Source: Athripsodes cinereus (taxonomy: Eukaryota; Arthropoda; Insecta; Trichoptera; Leptoceridae). From it: a DNA stretch of 64,000 nt. The translations under genes were made by a program, and so were the position numbers. Below the pieces are notes generated by a model. It ran no database searches. It was not told the DNA's origin and saw only the letters and a list, made by a program, of their open reading frames with translations. This document shows positions 36,861 through 48,263 of the stretch, piece after piece. The stretch covers positions 31,457,313 to 31,521,312 of the forward strand of contig OX388312.1 in the NCBI GenBank assembly GCA_947579605.1, in the 5' to 3' direction. The stretch's first letter is position 1, and every line of letters begins with the position of its first letter.

Positions 36861-36920
36861 GAAATTTTTGTTTACAAGCTTTCGAAATCATTTGAGATTC
36901 CATCATCAGGTAGTGATTCT
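36861..36920 (-). ncRNA. Hammerhead-ribozyme-like motif
   Basis: On the minus strand: CUGAUGA (36,909-36,903), an extra U, stem II GGAAUC/GAUUUC (36,901-36,896 with 36,889-36,884, one G-U pair) closed by UCAAAU, and GAA (36,883-36,881). Then comes self-complementary AGCU with a U, and GUA, which can pair with UAC just before the core as a 3-bp stem I. It has the same extra U and palindromic stem III plan as the motifs at 12.46 and 57.3 kb, although the sequences differ. Confidence 0.5.
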
Positions 36921-37062
36921 ACATCTTTACCCGTCAAGGATCTTTTCGAAAATTTGCAAACAAAATCTTATTGACGAGAAAAGAAAATCTTATCTCTTAT
37001 CCACGAAAACTAACAATCACATATTCTTCGCCGCTAAAGGTCACTTGTCGCTATAAGTATAA

Positions 37063-37122
37063 TCAATTGATCTAACCACTACGCTACACATCCCACTGTA
37101 GCATAGTGGATAGATCATTTGA
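37063..37122. repeat. Head-to-head tRNA-like 26-bp inverted repeat
   Basis: TCAATTGATCTAACCACTAC (37,063-) and its inverse at 37,097-37,122 (GTAGCATAGTGGATAGATCA), 8 bases apart. The unit resembles the 5' part of a tRNA (A-box TAGTGG), followed on the right by CTTGTAACACGAAGGTGCTG, like a decayed tRNA-derived SINE head. Confidence 0.65.
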
Positions 37123-37479
37123 CTTGTAACACGAAGGTGCTGGGACAAATAATAATATAATCAAAATCTAAATATAAAGTAATATCCTTTAAAACATGGT
37201 TTGTATGCTAGCTCAGGTTTTTCAGGAAACTTTGTAAAAGATGCGACACAAAACATTTAGATTGAAGCAGATCGAGATCCTGTGCAAACAAAGCTAAACG
37301 CTTTATAAAGGTCTGGGTAAAATAACTTTTCTACTTTCGTATTTTTGTTTGAGAGTTATGATCTTTAACATATGCTGCAGCGCTTTCCTTTTTGGAACTT
37401 AAATTTTGTACTACGTTTGCCTTTTAAGAATAAACCTTCATAATTATGTAGATTTTGTCTTGAAATATTGTTATACTTC

Positions 37480-37605
37480 TACTGCTACTTCTTTACCATC
37501 TTTGTTGGCACGGAGAAAAAGACTTACATGTTTAATACATGTCGCTGGTGCTGGCTACCACACTAGTGAGATATGCCGTGATGGGGTGGTAGTAGAAGTA
37601 AGATA
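37480..37605 (+). repeat. Family A 3' fragment
   Basis: GTTGGCACGGAGAAAAAGAC, ACATGTTTAATACATG, GCTGGCTACCACACTAGTGA and GATATGCCGTGATGG are the 3' blocks of family A. The 5' part is decayed in 37,210-37,260. Confidence 0.7.
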
Positions 37606-40189
37606 GATTTTATGATGTTTGAAAAGTTCTAGAATCGAGCAAATCAAAATAAGTAATAATTTACTCTGTGTAGTAAACTTAAATACTTTTCTTATGAATC
37701 TGATTCCAAGCTTTGAAGTTCAAGACGCTACCATCTACTAAATAAGTAGTGCAAGTGCTATTACATTTTTATTCTTGTAGATGTTATTTTGTTTAAAAGC
37801 CGAAAATTTTATTCTTAGGATCTTTGAGATTATTTCTCTCTTAAATACTTATTCGATATCTGGATCGGACAGTTCATTTGTTTTTATTTGTCTTTCATTC
37901 ACTTTACTTTTTTAAATATAAGAATTTTTATCTCAAATCAAAAAACAATATCCATATTTTCCTTTGTAATTTAGCAATCGACTATTGGAAATGAGAATCT
38001 GATCGAGAGGAAAGTGAAGTTTATAAACCGGAGATGTTTTTCCTTTTTTTTATTATCCGTGATAACAGATCAATTATTAAAAATGAAGTTTTTAAACTTG
38101 GAAAAAGGATAATTTATTAAACTGTTCGACAGCTTTAAAAGTCAAGTGCTGTTTTTAAAGTAATTATTAGTAGTAGCTTTAATTTAATTTAATTTATACT
38201 ATGTAATAATTTATATTTTATTATTATAAACCTTTTTCTAGAAAATATAATTATATATCTTTTTTCTAAAACAAATGTGATATATTTGTTCTAGAAAAAC
38301 ATTTATTGTCGTATAAGTTTGTCAATTTTTTTTCCATAATAAATCACCAAATGCAACAAATAGAACTGCATTAATAAATACATATATAATAATGATAAAG
38401 ACGAATTATTTCATTGGTTAAAGCTTCAATATTTAAAGCTTTCTTTGTGAAGGATAATAATAAAATTTATGAGTTTATAAAAATTATTACACTAACTTCT
38501 AAGCTCAATGTTATGCGATTAAAAGTCACTGATTTTCTCATTATTTACTGTAAAGAGCTTTCAACAAATTTAATGTTCAGTTATAATATATCTCATATTT
38601 GGTTCACACAATATTGTCTTAGGACAGGTTAAGTGTCAAAATTATCATTGTAAACTTAATATTTACTTCATGTTGTCCTTGCCAACCTTCTCATAATGTA
38701 AGTGTTAGTACATAATAATATGTAATTTTGCGTACAAAGGATATCTCTAAAATATGTTGTGGAAGTAATCTTGTTGTATGTAGCTAGGTAAGTATTGCGT
38801 ATATTTAGGCAGGTTAGTGATAATACAACATTTGTCTCTCGCCTTCTTTATTAGATCCTCAAGTGATGGATGCGAGTATCAATTTAAAAGTAATGACGCG
38901 GCCTGGTAGATATGTGAATGAACGTTATTTTAAGGCTGACAATCTATTCAATGTAACATGACAGGTGGTAGGCGCTGCTCAAATATGAAAGGATTCCATA
39001 ATAATTTATATCGATTTATCGTTTGAAAATGATGAATCGTTTTTGTGGGGATAAAAATAATTTGGTTTTCCAACTGCATGTTTGTATAACATACATCTGG
39101 TTGCTTAGAGTATTGAAAAATACTTAAACTTCTTAAATAGTATTCATTTAAAATAAAAACAAAATAAAATATAAAAATGGAAATCGTAAAAGTTTTCCAA
39201 AACTATTTAATTTTGATCAAACAAATTTCATTTGAAAATACTGAACTAATAATATTGTTCTTTACGTAAAATTGTTTTAGATTGCAATGGGCGAATATCA
39301 ATCAATTTTTGGTGCATCGCCAAATTATTTTCTTAGAACAATACTTTTTGAATAATTAATCCATTGCTTTTATTAAAATTAATACTGTGAAAATATTAAT
39401 AATATTATTATTGCAAAAATCAAAATATGAATAAGTATGTTTTATAAAATACAAAATCAAAACACGACTGTGAATTAATAAATATATATGCATTGAAATG
39501 TGAGAGATTTTATTATAAAGGAAAACTTATCATAAAATCAAAAATTGTTCACATTTTCAGTGATATTCGAAGGACGAACAAATTGTCCATTTTGTATGTA
39601 CTGTCTGCCATGTAACATTGTACACACTTCAGCCCTAACTCTTCACGTAATGTTCTACTTTATATTATGGAAAGTACATGCAAGAAGCAGTAAGCTCTTA
39701 TATAAACAAACTTCTTCGTAGTAAAACCGTAGTAGGTATATGTAGGTACATAGTAAAACATGTAATCTCCTCTTCAAATATTGTATCGCATAAAAGTGTG
39801 GAGGAGCGTGTTATATGGAAAGATCGCGTGTAATGTCCCTATGGAGAGTTTACTGGATACAACAATGTATAGAGAAAAGAGAATAAACAATTTGTCGACT
39901 TGAAAAATAAATTAATATTTTCATAGTGTAATAATGCTTGTTCAACAAAATGCAACAGTTTTATCTGTTTTACAAACTTCGTTGACTTTGTATGAAATCT
40001 CATGATAATATTATTACATTTGAACTTTTATCTTTGTCGTTTCCGAACAATAATTTTACAAGCAGTTAGGATTTATCAAGAAAATCATATTGTTCTTGAA
40101 TATAATGTCCCAGTTTTAACATTGTGAAACAACATTTTTAATAATTTTCTGTTAACACAGCAAATTATTTATTGATAAAAATAATAATA
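37606..40189. other. No gene recognised
   Basis: AT-rich throughout. The open frame at 38,414-38,632 is unsupported. Confidence 0.5.
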
Positions 40190-40242
40190 ATAATAAAAAA
40201 AACAATTTGTATTTGGCGCCGTTTAATGATCTGTGACCATCT
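40184..40242 (-). repeat. CR1/L2-type LINE 3' end fragment with (ATT)n tail
   Basis: AATAATAATAATAA followed by GGCGCCGTTTAATGATCTGT and GACCATCTGAAG. This is the stop codon and 3' UTR of the LINE whose better copy is at 56,265-56,480. Confidence 0.7.
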
Positions 40243-40479
40243 GAAGTGACACAAACACTAAAAATACAAGAAATTGAATAAATTTTAAGTATAGTTTAAC
40301 TTTGACATGTAGTTTAACCACTACATATCAATAAAAAATAATGTGTTCATGATGAATGGCATGTCCCATCGCTAACCAGCATGCTTCATTTTCCACATGT
40401 TTTTTACAGAACTATAAGTTCTTGTTTTATAAAGGTTATTATACCAAGGCAAATGTAAAAAACACTATTTAATTAGCTT

Positions 40480-40560
40480 CACAATGACTTCATTAATTAA
40501 GCTTACAAATATTCGGAGACTCTCGACTCCATCTACAGGCAATTAAAAGAAAAGTATTGA
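40480..40560 (-). ncRNA. Decayed relative of the 57.2-kb hammerhead-like repeat
   Basis: ATTCGGAGACTCTCGACTCC at 40,513 parallels ATTCGGAGACTCTCGTCTCC at 57,217. On the minus strand the core is CUGUAGA, so the conserved A6 is lost. Stem I is kept: GC, a UU bulge, then AAUUAA pairs with UUAAUUGC upstream. Confidence 0.5.
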
Positions 40561-42234
40561 TGTTTTTTCAATTTGCCTTGAAATGGACTTACAAGAAGTA
40601 CCATCGGTTAATAACATCAATAAAAAATATATTACATAATTCCTATTTCAAATTGGAATAAAATATTTTTTTGTCATCTGACATTAGTCATAATAGTTTA
40701 AAAACGAATATAATATGAAAATTCGAAAAATAACTATATTTTACTTTCAAAAACAAAATATAATTCGTGTTTTGGTTTAAAAAGTAACAACACTCATGGG
40801 AAACGAACCAAAAAGATATTGAATGCAAAAAATATGCTATCGCTGTTACGTATTTATTTATTTTGTATTTTTTGTGGGCTGGTTTAGAAAAATATCATCC
40901 CTTAAATGTGTAGAATTTTTCCATGAGTATAATTGATGTTTTTAATTTCTGTACATTCAAATGTTGTGATAGACACATAGTTCATTAAAAATATGAATTG
41001 AGAGCGTAATAAAGATATTTAAGTAATCTAAAACTATTTTTTTCTATAACGATTTTTCTTCTTTTTTTCAGGAAACCAAACGTATCGATTAATTTGTGAT
41101 ATGATTTCTTTAATTAAAAATAATTACTTGTTTTGAGATATTTTTTATTCTTTCACGAAGATGAAGATCTTCTAATGTTGAAAAAATAATTCATTCGTTG
41201 TATACAAAAGTTAAGTTTCTAAAATCAAGACAATTCTCTAGACTGATGACTTTTCTTTCTGTGTAGCAATCGGAACTACCCATCTTTCTGTTGTATAAAT
41301 GTGTTATTTCATATTTCAAATCATTTACTACATACTTAAGAAATGAAACTTGTACTGGCTTACACAATTGAAATTGTGTTTTGTATTATCAATAATATAT
41401 GGGATTGAAGATATTGTTTGACGCATGTTTGACGTTTGAGATGCAATATTCTTATTGAAAATATTAGAGATTCTGATTCAATGTACCTATAAAATATATG
41501 ACAATACCTTTTCTAGTTGTCACATAATATATAAAATATTCAATGTTTTGTAACAAAAGCTGTACCACAATTTTATTAAAATGGTATAAATATGTATCAT
41601 TGTATGTAAATGCAACAACAATGTGAACAATGTGAATATTTAAGCGTAAGAAAATTAGGTACTTATAAGATTAACAGTTATAAGATGTCTTTAGAGGACG
41701 TTGTCGAAATTCCTTATTTTTAAAATTAGGGTTATAAGAAATTCACTCAACAGACACGTTATCTGTTTAGTCACCAATTTTTACAAACTCTCTTTAGTGC
41801 GAACTTTAATATAAAATAGGAAACATGTTTCATACGATTCGGCTTAGGGCTGAGGCTGGTTTGAGTGCATATTATGCATGGTTCATTCACCAATTCCTGT
41901 TTCAAACTGTATTGTTTGACATAAGCTGTTGCATCGAAACGCCTTTCCTGTTTCACACTAAAAGGAATTTTACAAATAGTTAGTTAACTACTTTGGAAAA
42001 TGTCTTGGTGGTTTGAATGAGAATGAGTGAATGAATTGCTTTTTTTCCCATCGTTTTATTATTATATCTTTTCTGTGGATGATTGTAGCTTGTGTAACGG
42101 TAAATAGGCTTAAGCAACAAGAAACAAAGCATTTTTTCTCTTCTACCAGTACTCAAGTCCAAAAGTGTCCACAGCAAAAGAAGAATTACCCTGTACAAAA
42201 CTATAATTAGGACAGTAGTGACTTGAGTGAGGAA
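40561..42234. other. No gene recognised
   Basis: AT-rich. The minus open frames at 41,771-42,321 have no signature. Confidence 0.5.
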
Positions 42235-42362
42235 AGACGCAAACCAACTACTACAGGTCATAGACTGGAAAACCGCAGCGGGAGACAGGAGGAGTTGGAA
42301 GCGAGGGATGATGGAGGACAAGGCTTGATATGAGCTGTAGGGCCATCGAAGAAGAAGAAGAA
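42235..42362 (+). pseudogene. LINE C-terminal fragment with (GAA)n tail
   Basis: The plus frame includes LQVIDWKTAAGDRRSWKRGMMED, with the DR..W motif common near the C-terminus of RTE-type LINEs. It ends GGGCCATCGAAGAAGAAGAA, a trinucleotide tail. It is short and undatable. Confidence 0.55.
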
Positions 42363-43055
42363 ATAGGCTTTTATTATAATCATAACATTTGAAAAAAACG
42401 CAATTTGTTTATAAATAAAACAAATTTATTTACCTAAACGGATAAATAGGAGTTCTTGGACTCCTGAAATATCCGAGAAATAAAGATATTTCAACATATA
42501 AATAAACAAATACCTTGAGAATTCACAAGGTTGAAAACAAGCAGATGTTAAAATAGCATGTAGAAGTATAAAGCTATGTAAGTACAAAGTGTTATACTTA
42601 TATTATATGCATCACTAACTTGCACTACGTCATTCGTTGCTTACCTCTAATCTCGAAACTATAAAAACGGGTTAATCTCAAATAGGCAGCATTATACTAT
42701 AAACATAATATATCTATCTACTATTACAGCTTTATATAATATTATCAACTGACTTCCCGTACGATAAGCTCACATACATATGTACTTTTGATATTGATGT
42801 TGAGAATATGTATTTGTAGTTATAAGTTGGAGCTTAAAAGCCTTAAAGGACAATTTTTTGAGAGTAAGTGCATAATTATGAAATGAGTATAGTATTTGTT
42901 TATTGTATAAAGTAACATAAATATAAAGGTATTATTTTACAAATTAATATGATACATATTAATTTAATCTCTGATAAAAAAATCATACAAAGCTAAGAAA
43001 GAACAACACTTCATTTGAGAACTAGTTAATAAGATGAACTTGTTTTTGAGAAGAT
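42363..43055. other. No gene recognised
   Basis: AT-rich. The minus frame at 42,964-43,338 overlaps the family D repeat. Confidence 0.45.
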
Positions 43056-43270
43056 TATCTTCAACGATTGTGACAATGAGAATTGCAGAACTGGAGAACG
43101 TTGTCCAAGGATACCGAAAATGATTACTTAAGGCAGCATAGAGCCAATTTGTAAGCGTTGGGACGCCTTTGTTAGTTTTTCTGAATAGATTTTTCATAAT
43201 ATCACATTGCCTAAACATAATTCTCCAATAGAGATGTCTGGTTGGTTTTTTCATCTGCACATGGTGCCCA
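43056..43270. repeat. Family D repeat copy
   Basis: GAGAACGTTGTCCAAGGATA, TGATTACTTAAGGCAGCATA, GAGCCAATTTGTAAGCGTTG, CCTAAACATAATTCTCCAAT: the spacer and right arm of the composite at 10,862-11,040 in the same order. The left arm is missing, so the inverted copy there arose secondarily or was lost here. Confidence 0.75.
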
Positions 43271-43435
43271 AACCCGGTTAAACAATGAAAAAAGCAAATT
43301 TTCTCAAAAAATAAAGGTTCGATTTTTTCAAATACCAAAACGAGTTAAACACGAATATTTATAACAAATTTTTGTTTTCACTTGATTAATGTGAAAACAA
43401 AATTGGGGCGCGCACCAATGAGATGGAGTGATTCA

Positions 43436-43570
43436 CTGTGTCGGTGTTAAGGTAGTAGAATTCCATATCGAAAAAATAAAACAGGTGTTTTATTCTACGT
43501 CTTATTCGACGTCTCTCTCACAAAATATAATCTTTAGTAGAATAAAACACCTGTTTTATTTTTTCGAGAT
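43436..43570. repeat. Foldback family E copy with 31-bp arms
   Basis: CGAAAAAATAAAACAGGTG and TTTTATTCTAC at 43,468-43,498, inverted at 43,535-43,567. The centre has GACGTCTCTCTCAC, shared with 15,539 and 18,628. The upstream CTGTGTCGGTGTTAAGGTAG is also shared with 15,539. Confidence 0.8.
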
Positions 43571-43728
43571 GGAGTGAGCAGGTGAAGGGGGCTACGGGGG
43601 GGGACCTTGCATGAGGCGCTACGAAGAGCGGAAGATCGAAGTCGCTGGAATCATTTTGTCTATACCTATACAAATGATGGTCACGATCCTCAGCACTGAG
43701 GGACCGACAACAAAGAAGAAGAATGTAA
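43571..43728 (+). pseudogene. LINE 3' end fragment with (GAA)n tail
   Basis: AGAGCGGAAGATCGAAGTCG, CTGGAATCATTTTGTC, GATCCTCAGCACTGAGGGAC, then AAGAAGAAGAA. The plus frame contains AEDRSRW (as in A.DR..W of RTE-type C-termini). The upstream GC-rich GGGGGGGACC at about 43,596 is atypical for the window. Confidence 0.5.
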
Positions 43729-44831
43729 ATACTCACTTGTTACATATGATTAAGAAAATCTTTTCTCATTTTATTGCTTATTTTAGTTGATAAATGTGTT
43801 TTTTTTTTCTCACAGCTAGAGGGACATTGAAGGAGTCTAGTCAAAAGATTGCACACACAGGATTTATATTGGCCGGGAAACCCTTCAGACTGCTCACTAT
43901 ATAGCGCCTCGGAATTTCGGATAAATCCCCATACTTCTGCACTTTCCGGGTGGTTGGTGGATATTATTCAATGCTATCAACCCGTTTTTAGCAATTTGTG
44001 ATTAAAAAATAATACTACTATAAAACGTTAAAAATTGCGCTTACGGTCTTTTAGTTTACACGTTTAGATTTATGTAAGTAAGTAGGTGTTTCATATTGGT
44101 GCGTGTTATTTTACGATATTGATAAATCTTAATCTTATATAGCAACACGAGAGTGGAGGATTTATAAGAAAATTCTTCGGCAATAGTAGTAGGCATATAT
44201 AGAACCACAGTATTGTGATTACAAACATCTATATACATATCTACATAATACAACTACAGGAACAGGAAAAAGGAAATGAAAAATCTAGGACACGATTTCA
44301 AAGACAACTTATTCCTTTTTTAATTTCTATTTAAACCCGAATCGAGACAAAAGAAATGGTTTAATTATAACACTTTGTAACCAGCACAGCTGAACGTTTA
44401 ATAAAATAATGCTTAGGTTAACCTGAATATTAAAAGTCGTATTCTATTTCCGTAAAACAAACCACGTTTGACATTTAAGAGTATTTTCACGGGTTTCATA
44501 AAATTAATTTAGATAAATTTGAATAATTGCTACTTCATAAGAAAAAGGCAAGAAGATTAGAAGTAGTAAATCAATACAAAATAAAAAAAAAACTGAATAC
44601 TGAACCAATTTTATTCAATCAAACCTTTAAAACCACCTAAATAGAAACAAGCAAACCTTCTTCTTCGGCTATTTTGAGTCCATCTTTACACCCAGGTCTA
44701 CCTTTTATTTCAAACCCCTCTTGGGTGAGCTAAATCGACCCCATATATATTGTGAAAGAATTATGTAAAACTCAGTCAGTCATTCAGTCAGTTATATTAC
44801 TGTCAATTTTGAATATAATTATATCATGTTT
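43729..44831. other. No gene recognised
   Basis: AT-rich, with a weak LINE-tail-like CTTCTTCGGCTATTTTGAGT at 44,659. (CAGT)n-like at 44,773-44,790. Confidence 0.45.
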
Positions 44832-44846
44832 AATAAAAAAAAGTAT

Positions 44847-45305
44847 GCAAGCAAAACTTGGACGTGGCTGAAGAAGGATGAGAGCGAAATAAATGCTGTG
44901 GACATGCGTTCACTGAGAATAATGATTGGTAAAACGTTGCGAGATGGAGTGAAGAATAAGGATATCAGGAAAATCAGCGGATGTGAGAGGAGTGTTGTGG
45001 ACAGAACACGTATAAACAAGTTAAGATGGCTTGGACATGTTGAGCAAATGCACGAAGAGGATGTATTCATCTGAAAGAAGGGGTATGAGGAAGCGCGGAC
45101 ATAAAAGAACCACGTGGTTTAATCACGTGGACCAAATTCTTAAGAACGGCCGCGTGTTGAGTTAGAGAAATCGGCGTGCATGTATGAGAAACTAGATGCA
45201 TGTAGAGGAAGCGAAAGAAGTATGTAAGGATAGATCTATATGGCGTTCCGTTCTCTCTGCCTACCCCTCCTGGGACATGGCGGGAGGGTAAAGTATAGTA
45301 TAGTC
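44847..45305 (+). mobile_element. 5'-truncated RTE LINE with 15-bp target duplication
   Basis: AATAAAAAAAAGTAT at 44,832-44,846 is repeated at 45,306-45,320. Between them lies the C-terminal part of an RTE reverse-transcriptase protein: YASKTWTWLKKDESEIN, AVDMRSLRIMIGKTLRDGVK, KLRWLGHVEQM. After a frameshift near 45,073 it continues as MRKRGHKRTTWFNHVDQIL and EEAKEVCKDRSIWRSVLSAY. It ends in TATAG repeats. It is dead, as a fragment lacking endonuclease and RT catalytic motifs. It belongs to the same subfamily as 60,838. Confidence 0.88.
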
Positions 45306-45320
45306 AATAAAAAAAAGTAT

Positions 45321-47627
45321 TTATGAATATTGATTTCGATATTAATGAGTATTTTTTTTCATACAGAGGATGCTCGTAATCGTTTTCAATATTTCACACC
45401 GTGTACATAATATATATAGAAATATGACATTATATTATACCAGAAGTGAAAATGATGGGTGCTTGTTGATACCTACGACATAATATTTATTGCGAATTTT
45501 CTAGAGTTTTAGATAAATACTGAAAAATTATTTGTAATTTATCAGTTTTACATACCTACCTATAGTTGTGGAGGCTCCCTGCGTCAGGGAGAATCTCAAT
45601 GTCACAAAATATTTATAAATAAAAAAAATAATAATTTTTTTCACCCGTTGTCGAGTGATTTGAGCCCAAAAGAAATTTTAATCATTAGGTTTCATTAATA
45701 ATCGTACATAATCTTGGATTAAAATTAAAACAAACTCGGTCTACATAAGCTGTGGATTTCTAAAACCTTTGAAGCCAATTATTCAATATAATTAGGTAGG
45801 TATTTCTTTACCATCGTGAATAGGTATGGTTTGATGTGATAAGAAAACTTCAGCTAATGACACTGTTCCACTAAAGATCGGTTTCGACCATCTATCTGTC
45901 CGTTACTATCGGTAGATAGATTATTTAAACTGGCCATAAATTATTAATTCAAGGATTAAATAGGATTTTGTTAGTAAAATAAGCCTTGCTCTTTAAATAA
46001 ATATGATTTATCTTAATCATTCCACTGCTCGCACCCTAAAAATAGACTTATTTTTGTCCTTGGTAAAGCAACATTTTATAATATTGTAAATGAAACAATA
46101 ACTTATAAAGTTTCACAACGAACTTTTATTTTAGTTACCCAAGTTTTGATATCCTTGTAAAACTAACCTAATTCAATATTTTCTAGAAAGCAACATTTTA
46201 GTATTAGTTTAGTTTGACAAAGACGTAGCATGTCGAAACCTAGGTAAATAAAATAACAACAGTTCATAGTAAACTCTACAAAGTATTGTTTCAAACGATG
46301 TGCCATAGAGATGAATGTAAATGTAAAGTACAGTAACTTGCTCTTATAACTATAGCTAAAAATATAAGATACGATTCTAAATTTAGACTCACACAACAAA
46401 GTACCTACCACAAATTATTACCAAAACTAGCACATACAAGGAGTTTGTGGTAGTTACAACTCATTTTTTGGCGTGGTGAATATCCACCTACATACAAAAC
46501 CCAAATTCAACTCTCAAATATTTGAGACTTTGATAAGAGGCTGACTCTGCTGTAACGGTTTTCTACCCTTTCCTTTTCTTTCTTCACGAGTGTTTTATTA
46601 TTTGTTTTAATTTTTTGTTTGTTTCATTATTTGGTTTCTATTTTCTTCTTAACATATTTAAGGAACCTACATATAATTTTGATTCATACATCCATACTTT
46701 TTACACTTTTAAAACATATTTTGCGTCAACAAAAAACTTGTAATTTACTGCAAACTGTTTTAGTTTATTAATTATGTAACTCATATTTTGTAAAGTCTAC
46801 TATTTAACTGTTTGTTTGCATGTAATTAATAAAAAAAAATTCAGCTCTGTGCAATAATTAGTTACAAAATAATTATAAAATAAGTAAAACAATCATGATA
46901 ATATTTATTCAGATACGACCTTAAGGAGTGGTTGGAAGAAAAAACGCGTAACACTCATCATACTTTTCCGTTTTTCCATTAACAATGAGTAGCAAATATT
47001 TCTCTGAGTTCATTAATTTACATTTCTATGAATAACGTTTTTGTGTAGATATTTTAGTGAATAGGTAACATAATTCCATTTTTCATGATAAATTCAAATA
47101 AATCATCTTTCAATGAGGGTTTGCCACAATGCGTAGTTCTCTTTTATTTTTTTTATTCCTCGAAAATGTTTTTCTTCATTTCATAATAAGTATGTACATA
47201 TGTATCATAACATAAGCATAAAGGCATTTCGTGTTATGAATTCATTTGAAACAAATTCGATGTTCCCTAAGATAAAACTGGCAGGTAAGCACTGAGATTC
47301 AAATTCAAGATTTTTAATTAAAAAAATGTTTTTTCCATTTATTAATTAACTTATTGGATTTCTAAGTAAAAAATTATTACTTGACGACCTTTAATTAAAT
47401 TTATGTTAATATTCACCTAGAACGCCTCGATACGGGGTGACAAAGTAATATCCATATTGGTGATGTTATTGTCTATGGCTTTATTTAAATATTAATAGGT
47501 AAATATTAATAGGGCATTCTTCAATAGCCTTCTCTAAATGTTCTGTTGGAATAGGAATCCTTTTTTGCCAGTTTTACTTCTTGGCACTGAAAAATAAATT
47601 GATCATACTAAAGATATCCAATTTTGT
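45321..47627. other. No gene recognised
   Basis: AT-rich. The minus open frame at 46,163-46,411 lacks any signature. Confidence 0.5.
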
Positions 47628-48035
47628 GTGTACCTTCGAACAGTTCAAAGGTACACGCAATCCTCTGTTCGAAGGTACACTCAGACCATAAATACATAAA
47701 ATTATCGATAAAAACAAATTGAAGGTATTTATGTCAAAATAAAATACTAGATTACAAAAAGAATCTAATGTTTCCTCATGTTGTGTAGAACAAACATTAA
47801 AAATATAACATTTATTTATCTAAAAAAACAAGAGAACATTGAGGAAAAATTTACTTTTTGCATCGAAAATCTTTAAGAAACATTAGCAAACTCACACTGG
47901 CAGTTACGCGCTTAATATTAAAACAGTGTTATCATAGTGGAAAAATCTTTACAAATACAGTGTTACAATATTTTTATATTTCACCGTTTTAGAGTTTTTG
48001 AGACTGTTCGAAGGTACACGCGTTCGAAGGTACAC
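47628..48035. repeat. Cluster of five copies of the 14-mer GTTCGAAGGTACAC
   Basis: Copies: inverted at 47,628-47,641; direct with one change at 47,643-47,656; direct at 47,667-47,680; direct at 48,006-48,019 and 48,022-48,035. They bracket about 325 bp of AT-rich DNA just upstream of the LINE. They may be termini or subtermini of a DNA element, or a binding-site cluster. No known motif was recognised. Confidence 0.8.
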
Positions 48036-48263
48036 TACTTGACCCTATATGTTTTTGAATTATGTGGCTCATTTTTTTCCATTCAAATTTTTAATATCGT
48101 TCGTTAAAATGCTAAATTTTTCGCAGTATCTGAAGAGGGAAAGGCAAAAATAGAATTGCATGTATATATCATGAATCAACTGTTACAAAAGTAGATATGA
48201 ATAAACTTAAAGAAACACTGGAGGCCGAATCTTGGGACACAACACTAGATTCTCTAGATAGAA

